This document shows positions 6,315 to 12,286 of a stretch of 12,579 nt of DNA, piece after piece. This stretch comes from Bacillota bacterium (lineage in GTDB: Bacteria > Bacillota > Clostridia > Oscillospirales > Acutalibacteraceae), in contig JAEZWL010000234.1 in NCBI GenBank assembly GCA_023420245.1, positions 1 to 12,579 of the forward strand, written 5' to 3'. A model generated the notes under the pieces. The model saw only the letters and a list, made by a program, of their open reading frames with translations, searched no databases and was not told where the DNA came from. Positions within the stretch are counted from its first letter, which is position 1, and each line of letters opens with the position of its first letter. Position numbers and translations under genes: made by a program.

Positions 6315-6368
6315 TCGTTCACCTTCCTTTCATGTGAGTGTGAAAGTGTAAAGTTTTGTAAAGTCTTC

Positions 6369-6426
6369 CGTTATGAAGGAGAGCCATAACGAACCGAGAT
6401 CTGGCTATACTTTTTGAGTATAGCCA
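6369..6426. repeat. Two inverted repeats upstream of the 60-aa gene
   Basis: CGTTATG (6369-6375) pairs with CATAACG (6385-6391). TGGCTATACT (6402-6411) pairs perfectly with AGTATAGCCA (6417-6426) around a 5-nt loop. Neither has a T-run on the minus strand, so they look like operator or RNA-structure elements rather than terminators. They lie between the repeat array and the start of the 60-aa gene. Confidence 0.5.
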
Positions 6427-6432
6427 ACGCAC

Positions 6433-6736
6433 ATGCGCGCGCGAATTTCATGTTTTTTCATGTTTTATATCCTAAGCGCGCGCGGGGATGTCTAGTTTTG
6501 TGGGGTTATTACCCCTTTTTATGGCCTTACAAATCTTACCATACGCACGCGCGGACACTAAGTTTTGCTAAGTTTTTTTCTTTTTAGGGAGTCAGAAAAG
6601 TCGGAAATCTTCTTTTTTATGGCCTCCGAAATCTCCAAATAGCACTCTTTTTAGGGCCTTGGAAATCTCGGGATACTCGCGCGCGTTATCGTGTCAAGAA
6701 ACTGCTCTTTTTATGGAGTTCAGAATGTTCGGAATC
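6433..6736. repeat. Non-coding array of two interleaved repeat families
   Basis: The 434-bp gap between the 135-aa and 60-aa genes holds no convincing gene. It contains five imperfect direct repeats starting CTTTTTA(T/G)GG: near 6515, 6580, 6613, 6647 and 6707. Copies at 6515, 6613 and 6647 continue GGCCT and end in AAATCT. Copies at 6580 and 6707 continue GGAGT and end in TCGGAA. Interspersed are four CGCGCGCG-type blocks (about 6435, 6476, 6546, 6676); the last shares CTCGCGCGCGT plus TCGTGTC with the inverted repeat near attL. The spacing is irregular (33-65 bp), unlike CRISPR. Possible roles are an accessory origin, a packaging or incompatibility site, or a regulator-binding array. Confidence 0.65.
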
Positions 6737-6748
6737 AGTGCAATTTCA

Positions 6749-7156
6749 CTAATTTCCAAGATTCCTGCTTTGGGACTGAAAAGATTCTTTTACCCGCCAA
6801 TATGCTTCAAAACTTCTTTCGACTGCGGCATTTAATTGTTCTGAACAATCCGACAAATTCTGAAATGTAAGTTGCAGCGTTGATATGTACATAGGAAGTC
6901 TTGCAGCCAGCACGGAAGCTCTCCAGGCTTCTTTATCGCCGCCGTTTGGATTCTCATCCTCAAGCCCTTCAACAACTAGCGCCAGTACATCCCGCAGCCA
7001 TCGGAATTTCACCCCGAGAAATTCAAAATCTGAAATGGAGTTGTAAAGAGCTTGATCTTGCAATTTCTCACCGGCTGTGCTATCCTGATTATGTACTAGG
7101 TCGTTTGTGCTCTGGACGGTTGCCGCCGTTCCGGGGCACTCTTTTTTGTTTGTCAT
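6749..7156 (-). CDS. Accessory protein of unknown function
   Basis: The 135-aa product is not recognised. The first 40 residues are polar and probably disordered. The remainder is mostly helical, with FLGVKFRWLRDVLALVVEGLEDENPNGGDKEAWRASVLAARLPMYISTLQLTFQNLSDCSEQLNAAVERSFEAY forming long amphipathic helices, so it may be a small helical-bundle protein. No Cys-His cluster, signal peptide or membrane span is seen. ATG 7156 has GGAGG 8 nt upstream, and the stop of the Cys-rich gene is 13 bp away. It closes the early operon, where satellites often keep helper-interference genes, but no such function can be read from the sequence. Confidence 0.6.
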   Translation of the reverse strand: MTNKKECPGTAATVQSTNDLVHNQDSTAGEKLQDQALYNSISDFEFLGVKFRWLRDVLALVVEGLEDENPNGGDKEAWRASVLAARLPMYISTLQLTFQNLSDCSEQLNAAVERSFEAYWRVKESFQSQSRNLGN

Positions 7157-7169
7157 GATTTAGTCCTCC

Positions 7170-7343
7170 CTAATCTTTACTATAAATGTCATCAAGAGCG
7201 CATTTAATGTTGCGCAGATAGCCGATATGGCAAAAGTTACACTGATGCAGGAAATCATCGTACCACCCGCACGCCTCTTTCATACAAAGTGACAGGCACT
7301 GATTGGATATGGAGAATAAAGGGCAAAGTTTATTGTTTTCCAT
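7170..7343 (-). CDS. Small Cys-rich (likely metal-binding) protein
   Basis: The 57-aa product begins MENNKLCPLF and has seven Cys residues after the start, spaced C-x7-C-x3-C-x4-C-x9-C-x2-C, then a later Cys (IKCALDD), with a His before the CNFC pair. The pattern CPLF...C...C.ee.CgWyd....C resembles small Cys-rich proteins common in Firmicutes phages, probably zinc-binding; function unknown. ATG 7343 is preferred over an upstream start at 7385 because GAAGGTAAG sits 3-6 nt upstream. Its start overlaps the end of the 53-aa gene by 14 bp, which points to coupling. Confidence 0.6.
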   Translation of the reverse strand: MENNKLCPLFSISNQCLSLCMKEACGWYDDFLHQCNFCHIGYLRNIKCALDDIYSKD

Positions 7344-7491
7344 AGTTCTTACCTTCTTTCTGTTTGGGTTTCGGTTCTTTGACATCAGTTTTCTTGAGCG
7401 ACTTGCGACGGAATGCTCCTAATCCATTTTCCGAGCCATATCTCAACATCTTCTTAGCATTGCGAAGATCGTAGAAAGAACGTTTTGACAT
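7330..7491 (-). CDS. Small basic protein of unknown function
   Basis: The 53-aa product MSKRSFYDLRNAKKMLRYGSENGLGAFRRK... has a strongly basic C-terminal half (KSLKKTDVKEPKPKQKEGKNYGKQ), suggesting nucleic-acid binding or disorder. ATG 7491 follows GGAAGTGA at 7 nt spacing; an upstream ATG at 7512 has no ribosome binding site and overlaps the previous gene. It lies in the early operon between DUF551 and the Cys-rich gene, overlapping the latter by 14 bp. I do not recognise the family. Confidence 0.5.
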   Translation of the reverse strand: MSKRSFYDLRNAKKMLRYGSENGLGAFRRKSLKKTDVKEPKPKQKEGKNYGKQ

Positions 7492-7498
7492 ATCGGGT

Positions 7499-7699
7499 TC
7501 ACTTCCTTTCATCCTCCGTGTATGGGACTGGCATAGGTCGCCAGGCTACAGGGCGCCCATTTCCTTTTGTCCATCCTTGATATGTACCATAAAACCAGCG
7601 TTCCTCGGTGTGCCGCTTTCCCTTGGGAGTGGAATAAGTCACAAGGTACTTTCCACTCTTTTCTGGCAACCTTTCGTCTGTTCTAATCCAATCGGTCAC
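7499..7699 (-). CDS. DUF551 domain protein
   Basis: The 66-aa product shows the DUF551 signature: a start with TDWIRTDERLPEKSGKYLVTY, a central RWFYGTYQGW strand pair, and the closing VAWRPMPVPYTEDE. DUF551 proteins are small phage and prophage accessory proteins with no established role. The GTG at 7699 is chosen because AAGGAG lies 8 nt upstream; an in-frame GTG at 7708 overlaps that ribosome binding site and cannot use it. It is the first gene after the candidate origin and starts the small-gene part of the early operon. Confidence 0.75.
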   Translation of the reverse strand: MTDWIRTDERLPEKSGKYLVTYSTPKGKRHTEERWFYGTYQGWTKGNGRPVAWRPMPVPYTEDERK

Positions 7700-7723
7700 A
7701 ATGTTCACTCCTTTATCTGTGTG

Positions 7724-7845
7724 GGTGACGTTTCCTTAGCGACTATTTCTATGTGCTTTTCGTCACCTGCGTCACCTTTAGAGGTGGCGTTTGTGACGCG
7801 GGGTGACGTGGGGTGACATAAGTTATAAAAAATATATATAAAAAG
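7724..7845. other. Candidate replication origin: GGTGACG iterons beside an AT-rich tract
   Basis: The 149-bp gap between DUF551 and the primase-helicase gene contains GGTGACG at 7724-7730 and 7802-7808. The inverted form CGTCACC is at 7761-7767 and 7770-7776. Near copies are at 7783 (GGTGGCG), 7792 (TGTGACG) and 7812 (GGTGACA). The last three copies are exactly 10 bp apart, one helical turn. An AT-rich tract follows at about 7818-7845 (TATAAAAAATATATATAAAA), suitable for unwinding. In SaPI-type satellites the origin lies next to rep and is built from such iterons flanking AT-rich DNA, bound by the Rep helicase. Confidence 0.65.
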
Positions 7846-7848
7846 TTG

Positions 7849-9738
7849 CTAAGACTTATCGTCACTTTCATTCCCCATGTCTAGTGATATTTGATACCCT
7901 TGAGGGTGTTGGTACTGTTCAATCCGGATTCCGCGAACGCCTTTACTACCCCGCTGACTATGAGTAACAATCAGCCCGTCATGCTCTTGCAATTCTCGGG
8001 ACAGAGGGCCATCTAGTTTATGCTTTAGGTCGCTTGTGGTCGAGAACGGTGGAAATCCAAGTATTTTCATACCGATAGACTTTAGTTCTTCATAGGCCCA
8101 AAAACCACCACCGGGCTTGTCCGTTATCATTTGGTTGAACACTTTTACAAGCGGCTCGTTTTCATAGGGGATTCCCTTTTCTTTACGCTTTACGACGGTA
8201 TTTAAATCTTCTTCTGTCATGGGGCTAAATCCATTCCATTGAACGCCACCGCGGTCACCTATGGTGTAAGCAATGCTTCGGCCCTTGAATTCGTTGGAGC
8301 ATTTGATTTGTACGACTATGCGCTCGAACTCGTTCTCTGGATTTTTGATAATTTGGAGAACATTTCTCATTGCCGCCGGAATGTCAACACTACCTAAGGA
8401 ACGGTTTACCGCTGAATTGCCCATACTGAATTTTCCCATATGTGCAATAATGGCAATAGAACAATCATTGCGATCGCTCATTTGGAATAGTTTTGCAAGC
8501 TCTGGACGGGTTTGATTCGACTTGTCCATATTCACATTGGCACCTAAGAAAGCTTGAAACGGGTCGAAGATTACCATTTTTGCGCCTATTTGTTTTACCG
8601 CCTGTTCAACTTCCGGGCTGTTGAAAGTTAGTCCGGCGGCGTTCGCCATAAAATGGCACTTATCCAAATCGCCGTTATTCGCTTCGATGCGTCCACGCAA
8701 AATTGGTAAATCATCTTCAACGGACAAAATCAACACATTACCTGGGGTTTCGATCGGGATACCCATTAACGGGCGACCTGTGGATACGTGCGCGGCAATA
8801 GCACACATAAATGCCGTTTTTCCGACTCCGCTGTCTGCCTGAATTATGGTGCCTTTTCCTCTCTGAAAGTATGGAACGATTAACCAGCGGGGCGGCTCGT
8901 ATGGAACGTCCGAGGCTTTTACCAAAACAGGGCTGTGTGCATTACCGTTTGTGTTCGTGGAATCCCGCCTATATTCCGACGATTCTTCCGACAGCTTAGC
9001 GATAGCTTTCATGCCGGCCACTGCTCCTAGGTGTGTTAAAATATCGGATGTGTCGCCGTGTTCGGGAAGTTCGGGCCATATTTTGCACAGATCGAGAACC
9101 TTCACGCTCTTGGCTACCCTTGATACGGCGGCGGCGGTTTCTTCAGCAAACGCCTTTCCTATGTCGTCATTGTCTTGAATAACCGTGACGGTTTTCCCTT
9201 GAAACCAATCTGTATAATGATCGCGCCACTTTCCCTTCCCTGCCCCATCAGCGCCGCACGTCGCGGCCCAGCCCTGGGCGGCAAGAGCATCAACGTCCTT
9301 TTCCCCTTCGACTATGTACACCCGTTCAGCGGCCAGCACAGCGGGCAGATTGTAAGGCGGGACGGTAATGCCTTTGCGGTTATACGTCCAGCCGCCAGCC
9401 CCGCCCGGTTGCCTCCAAATGAAAGACTTGTCCGCCCTACGCAGTTTCTGTGCAATCAGTTTTCCGTCTGCGTCACGATAATCGTAACGCGCTATAACCG
9501 GGGCTCTGAAATCCTGCTCTGCGGTCGTGTTGTAAAGATCGTGGATGGTAAGCCCAAGCGCCGCTGTGATCTCTTCGGGGGTGCATCCTGCGTGGCAGTT
9601 TACAATAGCGCCGCCGTCGTTCCGTCGAGCTACGGACAGGCTGGCTCTACCATCGTCATGCGCTGGGCATTTTGCATAATACTGATCGCCGCCACCGGAT
9701 ACACCCTCCAGGCGTCTAATAAATTCGTCAAGTGTCAA
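7849..9738 (-). CDS. Primase-helicase replication protein (CHC2 zinc finger, Toprim, RecA-fold ATPase)
   Basis: The 629-aa protein primes and unwinds element DNA. The CHC2 zinc-binding N-terminus has Cys24, His27, Cys48 and Cys52 (KCPAHDD...NCHAGC). A Toprim-like domain has VEGEKD (Glu144) and QDNDD (about 188-192). A RepA-type RecA-fold helicase follows at about 290-470 with Walker A DSGVGKT (302-308), Walker B MVIFDP (388-393) and the sensor-like IIAHMGK (430-436). The C-terminus (530-600) looks like a winged helix that could bind the origin. The start is TTG 9738, with GGAGGGGCGGGAG just upstream; the gene overlaps the excisionase-like gene by 11 bp. Its stop lies next to the candidate origin. 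Such fused proteins occur in satellites and phages alike; autonomous replication is inferred. Confidence 0.88.
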   Translation of the reverse strand: MTLDEFIRRLEGVSGGGDQYYAKCPAHDDGRASLSVARRNDGGAIVNCHAGCTPEEITAALGLTIHDLYNTTAEQDFRAPVIARYDYRDADGKLIAQKLRRADKSFIWRQPGGAGGWTYNRKGITVPPYNLPAVLAAERVYIVEGEKDVDALAAQGWAATCGADGAGKGKWRDHYTDWFQGKTVTVIQDNDDIGKAFAEETAAAVSRVAKSVKVLDLCKIWPELPEHGDTSDILTHLGAVAGMKAIAKLSEESSEYRRDSTNTNGNAHSPVLVKASDVPYEPPRWLIVPYFQRGKGTIIQADSGVGKTAFMCAIAAHVSTGRPLMGIPIETPGNVLILSVEDDLPILRGRIEANNGDLDKCHFMANAAGLTFNSPEVEQAVKQIGAKMVIFDPFQAFLGANVNMDKSNQTRPELAKLFQMSDRNDCSIAIIAHMGKFSMGNSAVNRSLGSVDIPAAMRNVLQIIKNPENEFERIVVQIKCSNEFKGRSIAYTIGDRGGVQWNGFSPMTEEDLNTVVKRKEKGIPYENEPLVKVFNQMITDKPGGGFWAYEELKSIGMKILGFPPFSTTSDLKHKLDGPLSRELQEHDGLIVTHSQRGSKGVRGIRIEQYQHPQGYQISLDMGNESDDKS

Positions 9739-9925
9739 GCTCCCGCCCCTCCAGACCTCCGAAGAATTTTTGGTTGAAGAATGCTCGAGGTACCCGGCCA
9801 GAGACGGTTATATAACCATTCGCCTTGAGTTCTTTGTTCAGCTCCCGGAAGATTTCATAGGTCTTTCCTTCACTTAAACGAAGAACCTTGGCGGCCTCTG
9901 GGGCTAAAATGTAGTAGTCTGCCAT
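9728..9925 (-). CDS. Excisionase/AlpA-like winged-HTH DNA-binding protein
   Basis: The 65-aa protein has a MerR/excisionase-type helix-turn-helix: ILAPEAAKVLRLSEGKTYEIFRELNKELKANGYITVSGRVPRAFFNQKFFGG. The motif LNKELKANGY..VSGRVP..FF is typical of small DNA-binding proteins next to primase or integrase genes in Firmicutes phages and ICEs. ATG 9925 gives the family-like start MADYYILAPEAA. It follows the Cro-like gene by 3 bp and overlaps the primase gene by 11 bp, so it is part of the early operon. It may act as excisionase for the integrase or as activator of the operon (as AlpA does in some satellites); the two cannot be told apart here. Confidence 0.7.
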   Translation of the reverse strand: MADYYILAPEAAKVLRLSEGKTYEIFRELNKELKANGYITVSGRVPRAFFNQKFFGGLEGRELDT

Positions 9926-9928
9926 GCT

Positions 9929-10123
9929 TTACACCTCACTTTCGATAATTTCGGCAACATCCACACCGAGGGCCTTTGCTATTTTCCCAACTGTTGAAGG
10001 GCGCATATTTCCGCCGTGTCGAATTTTCGCAAGTGTCTGAGGCGAGGTTCCCATTCTAAGAGACGCAACAGTTTTACACTCGCGAGCCAGGATAAGCTCT
10101 ATCCGTTCCCTACTTATTTTCAA
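9929..10123 (-). CDS. Cro-like XRE-family regulator
   Basis: The 64-aa protein is essentially one helix-turn-helix domain: IELILARECKTVASLRMGTSPQTLAKIRHGGNMRPSTVGKIAKALGVDVAEIIES. The start TTG at 10123 is preferred because AAAGGAGGT ends 5 nt upstream; an ATG 66 bp further up lies inside the operator region and upstream of that ribosome binding site. It is the first gene of the leftward early operon and is divergent from the repressor gene, the place of cro in lambdoid phages and of str in SaPIs. It probably represses the repressor promoter and tunes the early one, which is inferred from position. Confidence 0.8.
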   Translation of the reverse strand: MKISRERIELILARECKTVASLRMGTSPQTLAKIRHGGNMRPSTVGKIAKALGVDVAEIIESEV

Positions 10124-10138
10124 ATGTCCACCTCCTTT

Positions 10139-10229
10139 GCTCCATTTAAAGGAGCTTATGAAGTTAATATACTCCGTTAAATGGAACATGTCAAGTATAA
10201 TTTCAAAAAAATATTGAATTAAATGGAGT
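10139..10229. promoter_or_regulatory. Three-operator lysogeny switch
   Basis: Three related dyads with the half-site CTCC.TTTAA occur in the divergent intergenic region: GCTCCATTTAAAGGAGC (10139-10155), ACTCCGTTAAATGGAAC (10171-10187) and, inverted and weaker on one side, TTGAATTAAATGGAGT (10214-10229). The middle dyad fills the spacer of the leftward promoter. The third overlaps the -35 and spacer of the rightward promoter. The first lies downstream of the leftward start. This is the layout of a lambda-type bistable switch, presumably bound by both the repressor and the Cro-like protein. Confidence 0.8.
10166..10194 (-). promoter_or_regulatory. Leftward early promoter
   Basis: TTGACA (10194-10189) and TATATT (10171-10166) are separated by exactly 17 bp. 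The promoter drives the Cro-like, excisionase-like and primase genes. Its spacer is occupied by the middle operator, so repressor binding would block it directly. Confidence 0.82.
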
Positions 10230-10242
10230 ATTGTATTATAAT
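10214..10242 (+). promoter_or_regulatory. Rightward repressor promoter
   Basis: TTGAAT (10214-10219) and TATAAT (10237-10242) are 17 bp apart, about 22 bp upstream of the repressor start codon. The third operator overlaps it, which would allow autoregulation or shut-off by the Cro-like protein. Confidence 0.82.
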
Positions 10243-10263
10243 GCTTGAAAAGGCGGTGATGTA

Positions 10264-10824
10264 ATGTCTCTCGGTAAACGTATAAAACAGGCCCGGGAAA
10301 ACGCGAAGTTAACTCAAAGTGATTTAGCTAAAATGACGGGCAAAGGGTTTTCTACAATTCAAAAGTATGAATTAGATTTAGTTTCTCCTCCGCTAAGTTC
10401 ATTGCAAAAGATAGCCAATGCCTTAGAAATTCCATTAAGCCAACTACTAAATCAAGATGAAAATACAATCGAAAATTTGATTAATGCATCCAAAACGTTT
10501 CCTGATCTCTCTGTAAATGACAAAAGCGGGGATTTTTCTGTGCATTTGGGAAGAATAGGTGGGATGTCTTTAAAAAACAAATCGCCGGAAGAACTCAATT
10601 ACCTTATAAGGCGAGGAGAGGTGTCTTTAGATAAAAATGGGAAGCCCCGTTGGAATGTGAAAGGAGCCTCTGACGGCTCAGTATTAGACGAACAAGAACG
10701 CCAAACAGATCTTACCATAGCTTTTAATAAGCTAAATGAAAAAGGCCAGCAGAAAGCCGTAGAACAGGTTGAGGACTTAGCCAAGATACCAGACTATCAA
10801 AAGGACAAGACCTCCCCCACATAA
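10264..10824 (+). CDS. cI/Stl-type XRE repressor without a cleavage domain
   Basis: The 186-aa protein starts with an XRE helix-turn-helix (residues 4-60: IKQARENAKLTQSDLAKMTGKGFSTIQKYELDLVSPPLSSLQKIANAL). A middle region of low recognisability follows, then a C-terminal helix KLNEKGQQKAVEQVEDLAKIPDYQK typical of phage repressors. No S24 peptidase Ser-Lys dyad region is visible, and no ImmA-type protease gene is encoded nearby, so SOS self-cleavage or ImmA cleavage looks unlikely. ATG 10264 has GGCGGTGAT just upstream. The gene is clearly more AT-rich than its neighbours. It keeps the early operon off. Release by a helper-phage protein, as for SaPI Stl, is inferred. Confidence 0.85.
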   Translation: MSLGKRIKQARENAKLTQSDLAKMTGKGFSTIQKYELDLVSPPLSSLQKIANALEIPLSQLLNQDENTIENLINASKTFPDLSVNDKSGDFSVHLGRIGGMSLKNKSPEELNYLIRRGEVSLDKNGKPRWNVKGASDGSVLDEQERQTDLTIAFNKLNEKGQQKAVEQVEDLAKIPDYQKDKTSPT

Positions 10825-11052
10825 AGGGTGTGATTTCAAATCGCACCCTTTATCCGGATTTTAAATCCGGGCAAAGGGACTCCTGAAAATTGAGGAGTCG
10901 AAAAGTGGGCTTAGTGAAGAGTTTAGAGAGCGCAATTTTGCGCCGTCCTCCTGCTTAACTGCATCGATCTTAAATCAAAGCAATTCGTGGTCAATCAAAT
11001 TGACTTCGAATTTTCAAGTAAGTCCTGAACATTGAGGTTCATTTGATGAACC
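10821..11052. repeat. Cluster of six inverted repeats between repressor and integrase genes
   Basis: The 247-bp gene-free gap holds successive dyads: 10821-10853 (16-bp stem, one mismatch), 10854-10870 (CCGGATTTTAAATCCGG), 10878-10899 (GACTCCT/AGGAGTC), 10930-10943 (GCGCAA/TTGCGC), 10982-11012 (nested AATTCG..GTCAAT/ATTGAC..CGAATT) and 11036-11052 (GGTTCAT/ATGAACC). CCTGAA(A/C)ATTGAGG occurs at both 10882 and 11024. None is followed by a T-run, so only the first is likely to act as a terminator for the repressor transcript. No convincing integrase promoter was found. The rest may be a structured RNA, an integrase control region or an origin-like region; function unknown. Confidence 0.6.
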
Positions 11053-11071
11053 ACGAAAGGAAGGTGCAGCC

Positions 11072-12145
11072 ATGCCGGCCAATAAAGACCCCGACAGCCC
11101 GGGAAAGTGGTTGTGCCAGTTTTACTATACCGACTGGACCGGCCAGCGAAAAAAGAAACGCAAGCGCGGCTTTGAAACTAAGCGGGATGCGCTCGAATGG
11201 GAACGCGACTTTCTGAAACGCCAGCAAGCCGATATGAGCATGACTCTCTCGGCCTTTGTTGATTTATACCTCGACGACATGAAGCCCCGCCTGCGGGCCT
11301 CCACGTTCGAGAATAAGCGATTCATATTCGACTTAAAGGTAAAGCCTTATTTCGGGGACAAGCCCGTAAACGCGATCACAGCTCCGGACGTGCGCAAGTG
11401 GCAAAATGAACTCATGGAGAAAGAACATGCTGAGGGAAAGAAGTATTCCCCCACTTATTTGAAAACGGTTAATAACCAGCTCACGGCCCTATTTAACTAT
11501 GCAGTGAAGTATTACGGCCTGACCGAAAACCCATGCCACAAAGCCGGGAGCATGGGAAAGAAAAATGCAGAGGAAATGCAGTTCTGGACGACAGACGAAT
11601 ATAAACAGTTCCGCGAAACCGTCAGGGACAAGCCGCGGTCCTATATGGCATTTGAAATGCTCTACTACACCGGTATGCGAATAGGTGAACTCATGGCCTT
11701 AACACGGGCTGACATAGACCTCTCTGCAGGTGTTGTGACGGTCAGCAAGTCATATAATCGTCTGAAAGGTCAGGACATTATCACCCCGCCTAAGACGCCA
11801 AAGAGCAACCGCGTGATTTCTGTACCGCCGTTCCTCTGCGACGAACTGCGGGAATACTTCGGGCAGCTTTATGACATGAAGGACGATGATAGAATTTTTC
11901 CGTTTACAAAATACTTTCTCGAGCATGAAATCAAACGTGGCTGCAGGCTGTCCGGCGTGAAGAAAATCAGGCTGCACGATCTGCGACACTCCCATGCTTC
12001 GCTGCTGATCGAGCTTGGATTTAGTCCTCTGCTGATCGCAGAACGCCTGGGACATGAGAAGGTAGAAACCACACTGAACACCTACTCTCATCTGTGGCCG
12101 CATAAACAGGCGGAGGTTGCGGAAAAGCTGCAGTCTCTCAAATGA
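11072..12145 (+). CDS. int: Tyrosine site-specific integrase
   Basis: The 357-aa protein integrates and excises the element at guaA. The N-terminal arm-binding domain is at about 11-50 (GKWLCQFYYTDWTGQRKKKRKRGFETKRDALEWE). The core-binding SAM-like domain is at about 58-150. The catalytic domain has Arg203 (TGMRIGEL), a likely Lys244 (TPKS), His302 and Arg305 (LHDLRHSHAS), His328 (LGHEKVETT) and nucleophile Tyr338 (NTYSHLW), so the full catalytic set is present. ATG 11072 has AAGGAAGGTG 5 nt upstream. The gene points towards attR with its stop only 5 bp from the right arm site, the usual int-attP arrangement. It belongs to the large Tn916/phage integrase group of Firmicutes. Confidence 0.95.
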   Translation: MPANKDPDSPGKWLCQFYYTDWTGQRKKKRKRGFETKRDALEWERDFLKRQQADMSMTLSAFVDLYLDDMKPRLRASTFENKRFIFDLKVKPYFGDKPVNAITAPDVRKWQNELMEKEHAEGKKYSPTYLKTVNNQLTALFNYAVKYYGLTENPCHKAGSMGKKNAEEMQFWTTDEYKQFRETVRDKPRSYMAFEMLYYTGMRIGELMALTRADIDLSAGVVTVSKSYNRLKGQDIITPPKTPKSNRVISVPPFLCDELREYFGQLYDMKDDDRIFPFTKYFLEHEIKRGCRLSGVKKIRLHDLRHSHASLLIELGFSPLLIAERLGHEKVETTLNTYSHLWPHKQAEVAEKLQSLK

Positions 12146-12149
12146 ACAT

Positions 12150-12168
12150 GGTTCTAATTTGGTTCTAA
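12150..12168. promoter_or_regulatory. Right arm-type integrase binding site (tandem octamer)
   Basis: GGTTCTAATTTGGTTCTAA is identical to 2552-2570, again two octamers at 11-bp spacing. It starts 5 bp after the integrase stop codon and about 100 bp before the attR core. Confidence 0.75.
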
Positions 12169-12189
12169 AAATTCCGGGAAAACAAAACA

Positions 12190-12228
12190 GACCGTTTAAA
12201 CGGGACAAATCATCCCGCAAAAACGGTC
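12190..12228. terminator. Two-tier hairpin after the integrase gene
   Basis: GACCGTTT (12190-12197) pairs with AAACGGTC (12221-12228), enclosing CGGGA/TCCCG (12201-12205 with 12213-12217). No T-run follows on the plus strand; the minus strand reads TGTTTTGTTTT after it. It may end transcription from the right, or form part of the attP structure between arm and core sites. Confidence 0.5.
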
Positions 12229-12268
12229 AAAATTAAGAGAAAACAGGAGGATAACCGGCTCGGTAGTA

Positions 12269-12286
12269 GAGTGGGAATAAAATAGA
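12269..12286 (+). repeat. attR core: second copy of the 18-bp repeat
   Basis: GAGTGGGAATAAAATAGA is identical to the guaA end at 2480-2497, while the bases on both sides differ. It marks the right end of the element, 123 bp after the integrase stop. Excision between the two copies would join guaA directly to the sequence starting at 12287. Confidence 0.92.

Larger units (their letters stand above)
2480..12286. mobile_element. Integrated phage-satellite-like element (PICI layout) carrying its own capsid and scaffold genes
   Basis: The element spans both 18-bp repeats; one copy plus the interior is 9,789 bp. Content by direct reading: integrase and non-cleavable repressor on the plus strand; Cro-like and excisionase-like HTH proteins, primase-helicase, candidate origin, small accessory genes, scaffold, major capsid, sigma factor and two further genes on the minus strand. 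The divergent int-repressor versus regulator-primase arrangement and the size match Gram-positive phage-inducible chromosomal islands. Terminase, portal, connector, tail and lysis genes are absent. Every major reading frame is open and has a plausible ribosome binding site, which argues against simple prophage decay. A conjugative element is excluded because no relaxase or type IV secretion gene is present. Confidence 0.85.

Noticed and set aside
6433..6736. CRISPR array
   Set aside because: The repeats are imperfect, of two subtypes and irregularly spaced, with no uniform spacers and no cas genes.
9175..9777. 200-aa plus-strand open frame opposite the primase N-terminus
   Set aside because: It overlaps the CHC2 and Toprim coding region entirely and lacks a start signal; it is a shadow frame.
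2480..12286. Decayed prophage remnant
   Set aside because: Not excluded, but disfavoured: no broken genes, tight overlaps, intact integrase catalytic residues, a complete switch, an origin candidate and consensus promoters all argue for a maintained small element.
2480..12286. Integrative conjugative or mobilisable element
   Set aside because: No relaxase, coupling protein, type IV secretion gene or FtsK-like protein is present; capsid and scaffold genes point to phage-based transfer.
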